DNA from: Protula sp. h YS-2021
Taxonomy: Eukaryota > Annelida > Polychaeta > Sabellida > Serpulidae
Assembly (NCBI GenBank): GCA_949752745.1
Contig: OX457034.1
Location: 2,824,646 to 2,888,645 of the forward strand
Direction of reading: 5' to 3'
DNA length: 64,000 nt
Shown here in pieces: positions 11,430 through 20,432 of this stretch (positions are counted from its first letter, which is position 1; each line of letters begins with the position of its first letter). A program made the translations under genes and the position numbers. Under the pieces are notes generated by a model. The model made no database searches. It was not told where the DNA came from and saw only the letters and a program-made list of their open reading frames with translations.

Positions 11430-12445
11430 TTTTAACCTCTGGTCGACCGCTCTAAGAAAGCAGTGCTGATAGCCACCATTCTAAGTCCTTTATGCTAGGT
11501 TTGCCGAGGCAAATAGTGTCAGACCAAGATTTCCTTATAGACAGTAAACGATACAGATTACGCAGTAACAGTTTTAACTTAATTCTGCAATATATATATT
11601 TTTTAATTTTGGAGGGGGTGGGTTCGCTACTTGCAGATATTGTTGTGAAGATTTTAGTTGTCAGTTGTAAATTTTTCGGACTTGCGCCTTCGGCGCTTGC
11701 GAATTAACACGCTGCAGTTCTTGTTATACTTTAGCTGTGGTTGTCTTCGCTCCAAAAATATCGAACATTTTGCCGCTCAAAATTTTCCGTCGATTTCGAC
11801 GAGCCCTAGAACGACCCCTGTATAACACGAGCCGAAGCAGTTACCTAATAACCGATGATTGTCCCTCTTCACTTTCACAATTCTAGGTTTGGGTATAGAT
11901 ATACTAATGAATGACAAAAAGGAAGATCATTATAGTGTTGCACACATATTTTTGCATACTTTTTGAAACATCATTGTAATTTTGTCTGTAAAAATCTCGT
12001 GTTTACAGATAAAGCATACTGCTATAATACAGTTTTCTGAACCCAGTCACCTTGAAGCTTCAGTGAAAGTTTGTGAAGACAATAGCATAAGATCAGGTGT
12101 TTTACTGCTAAGAAAGTTTTTTTCTTTGGCCCTTTATGACCACTCTAGTTTATCGATTCTTTTGCGTTTCTGCCAACTTAATCTTCATATTGGACCGCAC
12201 GTCTTTGTAGAATTATTCTAAGGTAATTGATAAATGGCTTTGTACAGGCCATAAAAACTGTGTGGCCGTCAACTTTGATTTTTGTATTATTGGAAAGCTC
12301 TGTACCTGTAGATGTGTCTTTTAATATTTTTTGAGCAGATTATGAGCAATTTGCCCGAAAAATATGTATGACATTTCTGGAAACGCCAAGAAGTCCGAAT
12401 GAAATGGAATAAGGAAGCTCGAGGATGTATGAGAATATCGCTTCA
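11430..12445. other. No gene recognised; flank of Polinton E1
   Basis: Contains a small perfect hairpin (GCGCC TTC GGCGC) near 11,685. The open frame at 11,982-12,221 has no recognisable motif. Confidence 0.4.
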
Positions 12446-12451
12446 ACCATT

Positions 12452-12905
12452 AGGGTAAAAGTGGGGCTTCTAAAACAGAAAGTGACGTCATAATGACGTC
12501 ACGAGGTGTTTTAGATGCCCCATGGGGTTTCTAAAACAGTGACGTCATATTGACGTCATATGGACATCATATGGTTGTCATATGGATATCATATGCACGT
12601 CAAATGGACGTCATATGAACGTCATAATGACGTAATAGGGATAGTGGGCAGCCATTCAAACGGGCAGCAGGTTAAACGGGCAGCCATTCAAACGGGCAGC
12701 TGGGGCAAACAGGCAGCCGTACAAATGAGCAGCTATGGCAAACGGGCAGCCGGACAAATGGGCAACCGGACAAAGGGCAGCGGGACAAACGGGCAGACGG
12801 GGTTAAACGTTTAGTCTTTTTTTTTTTTTTTGCTTTCTCGCTCCTCACACGCATATGCCATCACTAATGGATCTCTGTAAAAGCAATTAAAAATGAGCAA
12901 GCAAT
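12452..12905. repeat. E1 left terminal inverted repeat (short form)
   Basis: It is the reverse complement, with divergence, of the outer part of the right terminal repeat (about 28,800-29,233). Order from the tip is the terminal word, a palindrome, the CRE-like array, units of the type ACGGGCAGCCGGACAAA, a T-run and a CTTTCTCGCTC word. Similarity stops near 12,905, whereas the right repeat runs about 2.1 kb, so the left one is internally deleted. Confidence 0.85.
12467..12640. promoter_or_regulatory. Terminal palindrome plus CRE-like, 10-bp-phased array
   Basis: An imperfect palindrome of about 50 bp (outer word TTCTAAAACA, centre GTGACGTCATAATGACGTCA) is followed by units of about 10 bp of the kind GACGTCATAT and GGACGTCATAT. 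TGACGTCA is the consensus CREB/ATF site. The array could be a transcriptional control or transposase/terminal-protein binding region, which is inference. Confidence 0.7.
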
Positions 12906-13245
12906 GTTTCCTTTCCAAGCCATTTTTAACTGCACCATGGCAGACGTGGGCAGATGGGACACCTCCCCAAACGTAGAAGTTCTCCATGTTATAAATAGAG
13001 AACTCATAGCTATATGGTTAGAGCTCACCTATAAGGCCCCCTTAAAGTAAAAATGGGTATTAAAAAGGGGTATAAAAATAGCATTTCTCACACTCTCATG
13101 CATACACACACATACTAACACCATGACACGATTAGCGCTTATTTCGTATTAGTGGGGGCCCTTAGAAGGACCGGGAGGTTTTTGCTGCTGCTGCTGCTGC
13201 TGCCGGACTTAAAAGAACTCTAGAACATCTTGGACTGGTCTGCTG
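12906..13245. other. Unique E1 sequence with TATA-like boxes
   Basis: Holds TTATAAATAG near 12,990 and GTATAAAAATAG at 13,070-13,081, and a short CTG run at 13,183-13,202. No ORF is recognised. Confidence 0.4.
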
Positions 13246-13270
13246 CACTACCCCATCTGTTGACCATTGA

Positions 13271-13759
13271 CTAGGAAATGATCACTTGGTAAACCGCAGG
13301 AGAAGCACCGATCATGTACTCGTGGTTCAAGGCCGTTAGATGTGTCCAAAGAGATGAGCAGTATATACATAGCTGATATCCGCATTCTTCCAATACCCGG
13401 TCTGGGAAGAGCATACATCCGCATCCGATACAGAACTCTAGATCCTGTTGTAAGAAGAATCTGCCCCAAGCCGGGTATTCTTCCTCTTCCAGGCGGGAGG
13501 GAATTGCCTCCCCCAACATCATGGAGCGGTAAAATGCCTGGTCATATTGTCCAGCCTCAATATCGCGCAGGCGCTTCCCAAGAGTCACCGTCCTGTCGAA
13601 AAACACAGGCAGGCATAGTACTGAGGCGTTAGCTGGGTCCGGCAGCAGCTGGTAGAAGAAGAAGCGGTGTGATGCTTGCGGGGTCACTGGCATGTGAACT
13701 TCCCTCACTTCTCTCAGTGTGATTGCATCATTCAGGGCAAAGTAGCACTCCATGTTCAC
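13271..13759 (-). CDS. Zinc-ribbon-like accessory protein, unknown function
   Basis: This is an open frame of 162 codons starting at ATG 13,759 and facing the left terminal repeat. The C-terminal third has C110-x2-C113-x-C115 and C131-x2-C134, which could bind zinc as a ribbon or treble clef. The rest shows no motif I know. It sits in the slot between the terminal repeat and the conserved Cys-rich gene. In E2 the same slot holds unrelated sequence (62,521-63,131), so this is probably a swappable cargo gene. No break is visible. The region is visibly GC-richer than the host flank. Function unknown; early-region or host-interaction roles are guesses. Confidence 0.6.
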   Translation of the reverse strand: MNMECYFALNDAITLREVREVHMPVTPQASHRFFFYQLLPDPANASVLCLPVFFDRTVTLGKRLRDIEAGQYDQAFYRSMMLGEAIPSRLEEEEYPAWGRFFLQQDLEFCIGCGCMLFPDRVLEECGYQLCIYCSSLWTHLTALNHEYMIGASPAVYQVIIS

Positions 13760-13799
13760 GGAAACAGTTGCAAAGCGGTCGTGAACCTGAACTGAAATG

Positions 13800-14000
13800 A
13801 CTAGCAGTTATATACCACCTCAAGTGAGGACCCCCCCCCCCTAGAGGACCACCATCCCCCTAAAAGACCACCCCCTAGAGGACAAGCCCCCTAAAGATAA
13901 AAGCAGACTGAGTGCATAGAGTGCGAGGACCTCCCCCCTAGAGATAGAGGCAGACTGAGGGCATGGAGTGTGAAGACCCCCCCCCGTTGCCAGCATATAC
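13800..14000 (+). repeat. C-rich cassette repeats, core CTCAAGTGAGGACCCCC
   Basis: Two to three diverged copies of a cassette with AGTGAGGACCCCCC, CTAGAGATAGA, GCAGACTGAGTGCAT and AGAGTGNGA. C-runs reach about 13. Related copies lie at 28,370-28,490 (reverse), 60,905-61,000 and 63,230-63,360, all inside Polinton ends. Confidence 0.8.
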
Positions 14001-14028
14001 TGCGAGGATGGCCGCTAGTATGTAGTAG

Positions 14029-14036
14029 TATATAAA
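14029..14036 (+). promoter_or_regulatory. TATA box of the Cys-rich gene
   Basis: TATATAAA lies 40 bases before ATG 14,076. The surrounding 90 bases, including CGAGGATGGCCGCTAGTATG, are conserved in E2 before ATG 63,449. Confidence 0.7.
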
Positions 14037-14075
14037 TGACGGTTAAAGGTCACACTTCCCAAAACAAGCAGCAAG

Positions 14076-14429
14076 ATGTCTACAACTCGTACAATCACAG
14101 TGATGCGAAACGGCAAGACCGTGACGCTGACAACAGAATGCTACAAGTGTTGGGTGTGGCTGGAATATCCAGAACAACCACACAACTGCCCGGTACACCA
14201 CAATGCACCACGTCGGTACTGTTGCAAAACCTTTGGTGGTTTGCTATGGTACAAGTTTACGGCAACATTACCTGGACCAGAGCCATGCACAGACTGCTGG
14301 TGGTGCGGTGTGACGCTGAGAAGCATCAAATATTACAATTTTCATCCTTTCAAGTGCCCAAGAAGACCTTTTACGATGGAGCAGTTTTACAGATACCAGT
14401 GTGGTTGCGGAAACCCGACTTTTTGGTAA
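14076..14429 (+). CDS. Conserved Cys-rich Polinton protein (117 residues)
   Basis: This small basic protein has many paired cysteines: C22-x2-C25, C38, H41/H42, C49-C50, C71-x2-C74-x2-C77, C94, C109-x-C111. It probably folds around two or more zinc ions. The E2 copy (63,449-63,802) differs at 12 of 117 positions. Three of these change a Cys: E1 has Phe at 53 and 116 where E2 has Cys, and E1 has Cys at 71 where E2 has Ser. So each copy has probably lost part of a metal site. The frame is intact and the ATG sits in AGCAAGATGTCT. It lies between the left terminal repeat and the polymerase gene with its own TATA box, suggesting early expression. I do not recognise the family. Confidence 0.75.
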   Translation: MSTTRTITVMRNGKTVTLTTECYKCWVWLEYPEQPHNCPVHHNAPRRYCCKTFGGLLWYKFTATLPGPEPCTDCWWCGVTLRSIKYYNFHPFKCPRRPFTMEQFYRYQCGCGNPTFW

Positions 14430-14518
14430 AGAGCCAACTTACTAACATCTTTAGGCCCTTCTAAGGGCTATCCTCTGTTTTGAAATGAAAACGCAAATTC
14501 TGTCTATGTATGAGTGTG

Positions 14519-14526
14519 TATAAAAG
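14519..14526 (+). promoter_or_regulatory. TATA box of the polymerase gene
   Basis: TATAAAAG followed by GGGGGATGTCTGAGATTACA, 70 bases before ATG 14,596. The same block is present in E2 at 63,887-63,894. Confidence 0.7.
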
Positions 14527-14595
14527 GGGGATGTCTGAGATTACATTTCAGCAATTCAGTTTCAGCAGTTGACGTAACAACAACAGCCAGCTAAG

Positions 14596-17500
14596 ATGAA
14601 ACGTGAAGAACATGGTAAAGGAGCAAAGAGACAAAAGATGGAAGAAGATGACATTTGGCCATACAGTCCAGTTCAGTGTACGGAATGCAATGTGGAATTT
14701 CCATCTATGGATACTTATGCGACACATACATGTAGTAAAGCTGAGATGAAAACTTTAGTGAAACATGTTCGTGAAGAGCATGGGAAAGGAGCAAAGAGAC
14801 AAAAGATGGAAGAAGATGACATTTGGCCATACGGTCCAGTCCAGTGTACGGAATGCAATGTAGAATTTTCATCTATGGATACTTATGAGGCACATGCATG
14901 CATACCAGCTAAGATGGAAAATGTGCCACATGAAGAACATGTTTCAAAGAAACAAAAGACAGGACAAGTAGGGAGAGGTAGAAGGGTTCGTCTTGGTGAA
15001 AACGCGCAGGAAAGATGGTTTGAGTCTGAGGATGGATCGGATTTACTGCTTGAAATGCTACAGCAAGAGAACCGTATCAAGGTACATTTGTTGGAGACCT
15101 TAAACCATGGAATGAAATGATACATTGTAGTGCATGCACGTTTCAAGAAACTGACAGCAAATGTTGAAGGTGTTATGGTAGAACAAGTGGATAATGCATT
15201 TATCAGCAGTCCAACATACACAGCATACAATCCAGCAGATATTGAACAGGACTTGCCGGAAGCCTATAAAGAATTGTTTACTAAGTTTGATGAACATGAG
15301 CGACAAGGCTTTGGCTGGGTATTGGATAACATACTGTACATTGAAGTACACTCAGCTACGTTGGTGCCTCTGGAAGCGAGTAGTTTTTTTTTCACCACCG
15401 GAGAAAGTGAAGAAAACAAAGGGCGTGATAAACATTAAGAATTATGACAACAAGTGTTTCTTATGGTCAGTATTGGCTTATCTTCACCCTCATGACGGCA
15501 ACCCAAATCGCGTGAATCATTACAAGCCATTTGAGAAGGAATTAAAGGTAGAGGGTATGACATTTCCGACACCAATTACTGACATTCCAAAGTTTGAAAA
15601 GGAGAGCGATGTAGCCATCAACGTGTTTGGATATGAACAAGATGTAGTTGTTCCAATACAACTTAGTCGAAACGTCAGTGTGAGAGAAATCAACTTACTT
15701 CTGATTAGCAATGACAAGACGAGGAATTACTGCCTCATCAAGAATTTTAGCAGAGTTATGTCTTATCGATCAAAGCATAAGGGTACATATTTTTATTGTT
15801 TCAACTGTCTTCACGGGTTTGTACGACAAGATCTTTTAGATGAGCATCGTGAAATGTGTGACAAGAATGGAGCACAACGTTTATCATTTCCCAAGCAACC
15901 CTTCATCAAGTTCAAGAATGTGGCTAAACAGCGAGCAGCGTTTGTGATTTATGCTGACTTTGCATGTTTCTCGCAAAAGCATGAAGAAGGGGACAAGTAT
16001 CAACATCACCGTCCTAACAGCTTTGCCTATGTGGTTGTGAGCCAGTACGACACACGTGTACCAGTTGTGTATCGACGAGACAATGCTGTAAAAGTCTTTT
16101 TAGACCATATGGTGAATGAACGTGATCGTATTGTACGTTGTTTAGAGTAGCCAAAGGAAATGGTGATGACTCGTGAAGACAAAGATAATTTCAAGAACGC
16201 TGTTGATTGCTACATTTGTCATGAACCTCTAGGAGCAGATCGCGTGAGAGATCATGACCATATCAATGGCAAATATCGTGGAGCAGCGCATAGTGAATGC
16301 AACTTACAATTCCGACTTAGAAAAGATCAGCAAAGGGATAAAGATTCTTTTATCTTTCCCGTATTTTTTCACAAGTTGCGAGGCTATGACAGTCACCTAA
16401 TCATGGAGGAAATTGGGAAAATCAAAGGTGAAATGATTACAGTCATTCCCAACACCATAGAGAAATATATTGCATTCACCATGAGCAATCTGAAATTTAC
16501 AGACAGCTTTCAGTTCATGAGTACCTCTCTACAGAAGTTGGTATCCAACCTTGCAGCAGAAGGGAAACATAACTTCTACAACATGACCTCTCACATTTAC
16601 GATAGTGACCAACAAGATTTGTTGCTGGGAAAGGGAGTGTATCCCTTCGATTACGTGGACGAGCCATCCAAGTTTGCTGAAACACAGCTACCATCAAAGG
16701 ACAAGTTTTATAGTCAGCTTAGCGAAGAGGACATTAGCGACGAGGATTATGCGCATGCGCAGAAGGTGTGGAATACATTCAACTGTACCACATTTGTTGA
16801 ATACCACGACCTATACCTGAAATCAGATGTGTTATTACTAGCTGACGTGCTTGAAAATTTTCGTCAAGTGTGCCTCAACACGTATGAATTGGATCCTGCT
16901 CACTACTATACAGCACCAGGACTGTCGTGGGATGCAATGTTAAAAGCGACAAAGGTAAAGTTGGAATTAATCAATGACATTGACATGTACCAAATGGTTG
17001 AGCAAGGCATACGTGGAGGAATACCTGTGATCACACACAAGTATGCGAAAGCAAATAACCCCTATGTACCAGATTACAATTCTGAGATACCAAACAACTA
17101 TCAGATGTACCTCGACGCAAGCAACTTGTATGGCTGGGCCATGTCACAAAGCATGCCACAAAGAGGATTTATGTGGGTGAGCGAGCCAGAATCCCTCGAG
17201 TTCATGGATGTAGCTGAAGATGATGACATTAGATTCATTTTGGAAGTGGATTTAGAATACCCGCATTCAATCCATGATCGTCATAATCACTACCCAGTGG
17301 CTCCAGAACGGAAATATGTCAAAGCTGGAGAATTGTCAGAGTACAGTCAGAAGCTGCGGAAAGATCTGAACGTAAAAGACAAACCCAGTGAAAAGCTCAT
17401 TCCTAACTTGTCTGACAAGAAGAAATATTTACTTCATTACAGGAATTTACAACAGTACGTCTCAGTGGGGTTGAAAGTCACCAAAGTACATCGCGCCATC

Positions 17501-18360
17501 ATGTTTGAACAGAGCAAATGGTTAGCAAAATACATTACTTTGAACACGGAAAAGAGAAAATTGGCCAAGAACCCGTTTGAGAAAGACTTCTTTAAACTGA
17601 CGAACAACTCTGTGTTTGGTAAAATCGTGGAAAATGTGAGAAAGCGAATCAATGTTGAACTGGTTTATAAGGAAAAGCGGTTCAAGAAACTTGTGGCCAA
17701 ACCTTCTTTCCACAAATTCAAAATTTTCAGCGAAGATTTGACTGCGGTACATTTGCGCAAAGTGGATTTGCTTCTGGATAAACCCATTCAAGTTGGCTTC
17801 ACCATTCTCGACCTCAGCAAGGTGATAATGTTCAACGTTCATTACAACTACATCATGATCAAGCATCCCAATGCCAAGTTGTTGTTCAGCGACACCGACA
17901 GTCTATGTTACGACATAGAAACGGAAGATATCTACAAGGATATGCAGCAAGATGCTGACCTGTTTGACACAAGTGACTATCCTCCAGATCACTTCCTACA
18001 TTCCAACGTGAACAAAAAGTGCTTGGGAAAGTGAAAGATGAGACGGCGGGCATCCCTATTGAAGAGTTTCTTGGACTCAGACCGAAAATGAATAGTTTAT
18101 TGAGTGGCTTGAAAGAAACATATACAGCTAAAGGCATTACTCGAGCTTGTCAAAGACGCATTAAACATGTGCAGTATAGAGACAGTTTGTTCAACCAAAC
18201 TCAAACCATGGCTACAGGACACATTATTCGAAGTCATAGTCATCAGCTTTTCTCGGAGAAGATTAGGAAAGTAGCCCTCTCCCCATATGACGACAAGCGA
18301 TATGTATTGGATGATGTCTATTCCACCTTATCTCATGGACATTACAAGGCTGTGGTATAA
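14596..18360 (+). pseudogene. PolB: Protein-primed family B DNA polymerase (PolB), four breaks
   Basis: It would replicate the linear element by protein priming. The N-terminus holds two copies of a 56-residue module with C-x2-C-x12-H-x-C (residues 28-46 and 84-102), a 168-bp DNA duplication. Then come an exonuclease domain (motif I near 15,950, FHKLRGYDSH near 16,370, YLKSDVLLLADV near 16,815), an endonuclease VII-like zinc segment (CYIC ... RDHDHINGKYRG, 16,208-16,310), and polymerase motifs A (DASNLYGW, 17,110), B (KLTNNSVFGK, 17,594) and C (SDTDS, 17,888). Breaks are a TGA at 15,118, a frame change in the T-run near 15,390, a TAG at 16,148 and a frame change in the A-run near 18,015. Exo I reads DFA where DFE is usual. 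Both stops lie in frame with conserved sequence on either side. Not functional as read. Confidence 0.93.
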
Positions 18361-18362
18361 AA
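18355..18362 (+). promoter_or_regulatory. TATA box of the PC4-like gene
   Basis: TATAAAAG followed by AGGGGAGG overlaps the polymerase stop codon (18,358-18,360) and lies about 60 bases before ATG 18,419. Confidence 0.6.
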
Positions 18363-18418
18363 GAGGGGAGGTATTCCAACGTAAGAGTTATTTGAGGTGT
18401 GAACATTGAAGCGTTAAC

Positions 18419-18775
18419 ATGGAACTTGGAAGTCGTAAGAGATCTGCAACTGATATGGATACTCTTGCAGATACAGTTAAAGACCTAAAAGTTAAAAATC
18501 CTACCACTACCATCAAGAACTTGAAAGTGGAGACGGCACCAACACCACAGTCGTGGGATGGAATGCTTTCTCTAGGAAATGGAAAGTATATCAAGATTAT
18601 GAAACAAAGCAATGAAGGAGTGGTAAACATTCGCAAGTACCTGAGAGAGGAGGGGACTGGAAGAAACCGTCCTACGAAAAAGGGTATTTTGCTGACAATA
18701 CCTGAATGGAAAATGTTGAAGAAGCAAGTGAAAGAAGTGGATAAAAGGCTTGGGAGACAAGAAGACGGCTCATAA
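18419..18775 (+). CDS. PC4-like single-stranded DNA-binding protein
   Basis: A 118-residue intact frame. Residues about 49-111 match the PC4 (p15) C-terminal domain: LSLGNGKYIKI, then VVNIRKY, then PTKKGILLTIPEW and an amphipathic helix. PC4 proteins bind ssDNA and melted duplex as dimers and act in transcription, repair or replication. The first 45 residues are a basic and hydroxyl-rich tail. It follows the polymerase gene directly with its own TATA box, so a replication-associated ssDNA-binding or late-transcription role is a reasonable inference. This is one of the few E1 genes without a break. Confidence 0.8.
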   Translation: MELGSRKRSATDMDTLADTVKDLKVKNPTTTIKNLKVETAPTPQSWDGMLSLGNGKYIKIMKQSNEGVVNIRKYLREEGTGRNRPTKKGILLTIPEWKMLKKQVKEVDKRLGRQEDGS

Positions 18776-18803
18776 CAAGGTATTCTCATCATAAATACAC
18801 TCA

Positions 18804-19165
18804 TGTTTAACGGCGGTGCTTACCTTACTGTAAATGAGAGGAATGAAGTGATAATAGGTTCTCGGATAATTTCTGATTATCGGTTTAAACCTGAAGTGTA
18901 GAAAGACTTTTAAAACATACCGCTTAAAGCTGGGTTTAAACGCAGACTTGAAAATAAAGTTGAAGTGTATGTGATTGAACATGATTCTAACATACGTGTT
19001 AGATTCTGGAGAAATCTTTTACAGGATTATCCACTTGATTATCATGGAGTTGTGCCAGATAATCCATATGTAGATATGATTCACATTAATATGAATAATT
19101 GGCGCGCAGTCTTACGATTCCTAGAAGCTATACAACATCCACTGTTCACCATCTTGCGAGCATAA
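18804..19165 (+). pseudogene. Small unknown protein, module type 'INMNNWRAVLRFLEA' (broken)
   Basis: ATG 18,804 opens a short frame (GGAYLTVNERNEVIIGSR...) that stops at about 18,900. A second frame from about 18,914 to 19,165 ends with VDMIHINMNNWRAVLRFLEA. The junction contains stops in both frames, so this looks like one small gene with a frameshift. Its end resembles the ends of the next two frames (an Ile-x-x-Asn-x3-Trp-x2-Leu-x2-Leu/Phe pattern), which suggests three diverged tandem paralogues. No known domain. Confidence 0.5.
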
Positions 19166-19219
19166 AAACACCTTTGCAGACAAGGAGACAGCTCATAGTT
19201 GATCTAACTGTTGAACGAG

Positions 19220-19562
19220 ATGGAAGACTTTTTATCGGAATATGAACCAATTACACATGGATTCTCATATCTGAGAAACTTATGTGATGACATTGTGCTA
19301 AGACATTTTGGAAAGTATATCATTCTATCAACTGACGAACAATCTGTGTTGAAAGACCATCTAGAGAAGTTGAGGATTCCTGGCTTTCTCCCTAAAACTC
19401 TCAGAGGATTTAGAAGTGTGTGTGACTGAGAACTGTCTCGACGTGTTTGTACGATTTCGCCAATATGACGAGCTTACAGAATGCTACGACTACATCATCC
19501 TCAACACAGTGGAGTGGTACGCTCTGTTGCAAGCATTGGATTGGAAAGAACCTGACGCTTGA
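19220..19562 (+). pseudogene. Small unknown protein, module type 'LNTVEWYALLQAL' (frameshifted)
   Basis: ATG 19,220 opens MEDFLSEYEPITHGF... and closes near 19,427. An overlapping frame, open until 19,562, carries LDVFVRFRQYDELTE and ends ILNTVEWYALLQALDW. The second frame fits the pattern of the neighbouring small genes better as a C-terminus, so a frame change near 19,410 is likely. The family is not recognised. Confidence 0.5.
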
Positions 19563-19845
19563 ATTCAAAGAGGAAGGAGTGCAACTCATGCGGGGCACCA
19601 AGTCCATTGAGCTGACACATCCCATGTGTGTTATTGTGATGGACATTGACATGAATGATCATGGACATGAACTGAAACTGTCTGAACACGAAGAAGTTAA
19701 AATAATAAAGTTTGCTAATGGACAGTGTTATGCTAGTTTTGATAGCATTTACAAACGTGAGTGTAATGTCTATGATACATATATTAATTTAGATTGGTAT
19801 GAATGGCATTTGTTTATCGATGCATTGAATGTATTTGTGAAATAA
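19465..19845 (+). CDS. Small unknown protein, module type 'INLDWYEWHLFIDAL'
   Basis: This intact frame ends CNVYDTYINLDWYEWHLFIDAL at the stop 19,843-19,845. The first ATG is 19,465. Because the preceding gene's frame runs to 19,562, ATG 19,588 is an equally likely start and would give about 85 residues. The C-terminal Asn/Asp-x3-Trp pattern and hydrophobic end match the two preceding small genes. It is the last plus-strand gene before the convergence point. Function unknown. Confidence 0.55.
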   Translation: MTSLQNATTTSSSTQWSGTLCCKHWIGKNLTLEFKEEGVQLMRGTKSIELTHPMCVIVMDIDMNDHGHELKLSEHEEVKIIKFANGQCYASFDSIYKRECNVYDTYINLDWYEWHLFIDALNVFVK

Positions 19846-19996
19846 AAGTTTAATGTAAAATAATTGTTAGAATGTAAATAATGTATAACACAATAAAAAA
19901 AGAATGTTGTATAAAACTGTCTTGTTTATTTACAATATCCATAATAAAATTAACAATTACCAACAACTTAACTAATACAAGTTACCTAATACAACA
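19840..19996. terminator. Convergent poly(A) signals
   Basis: Plus strand: AATAAAAG overlaps the stop at 19,845 and AATAAAAAAAG lies near 19,892. Minus strand: TTTATT words near 19,925 and 19,945-19,952 read AATAAA. Rightward and leftward transcription units of E1 end here. Confidence 0.65.
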
Positions 19997-20432
19997 TCAA
20001 TAAAATAATGGTTTATAATGTGTATATAAAAAATCCTTTACAATAAAATCACCATCACTTCTTCTTAATACATCAATGATTTCAAAAGGACTATGCCCTC
20101 GAGCTCTTTGAATTACATAATACACACAATAAAAACTACATGTAGATGATATCGGTGTTTGTAATGGAACTGAATAATAAATGAAATTGAATTTAAAAAC
20201 TTATTCAAACGACTGTCTATAGGTAAAAGTCCATAAGAGTCAAAATATTCTGCATGGTCTTCGTCATAATATACTGCCACCCAATGCTCTCCGGGCTCAT
20301 CATGATCGCCTGTGTTGATGACATAGGCTCCGCGTTGTAAAGTGGTAACTGGTCCATGGAAAACACACTTTGAAACAAGTCTTTTGTCATGGCATCATGA
20401 AATGGGATGGCTTCTATCTGCTTCGTGTTCAT
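19997..20432 (-). pseudogene. Adenain-like cysteine protease (capsid maturation), frameshifted
   Basis: ATG 20,432 opens MNTKQIEAIPFHDAMTKDLF, which is followed in two other frames by the adenain/Ulp1-fold signatures. These are GEHWVAVYY with the catalytic His, EYFDSYG with the acidic residue, and SFYCVYYVI with the catalytic Cys. The stop is at 19,997-19,999. Frame changes lie near 20,330 and near 20,160. The family cleaves viral structural precursors during capsid maturation. The start overlaps the MCP stop as ATGA (20,429-20,432), the usual late-gene spacing in this element. Not functional as read. Confidence 0.85.

Noticed and set aside
12446..12451. Target-site duplication of Polinton E1
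   Set aside because: The flanking 6-mers ACCATT and ACTCAT do not match well enough to call.
13342..13632. Plus-strand ORF opposite the zinc-ribbon gene
   Set aside because: It is the antisense shadow of the minus-strand frame and has no motif of its own.
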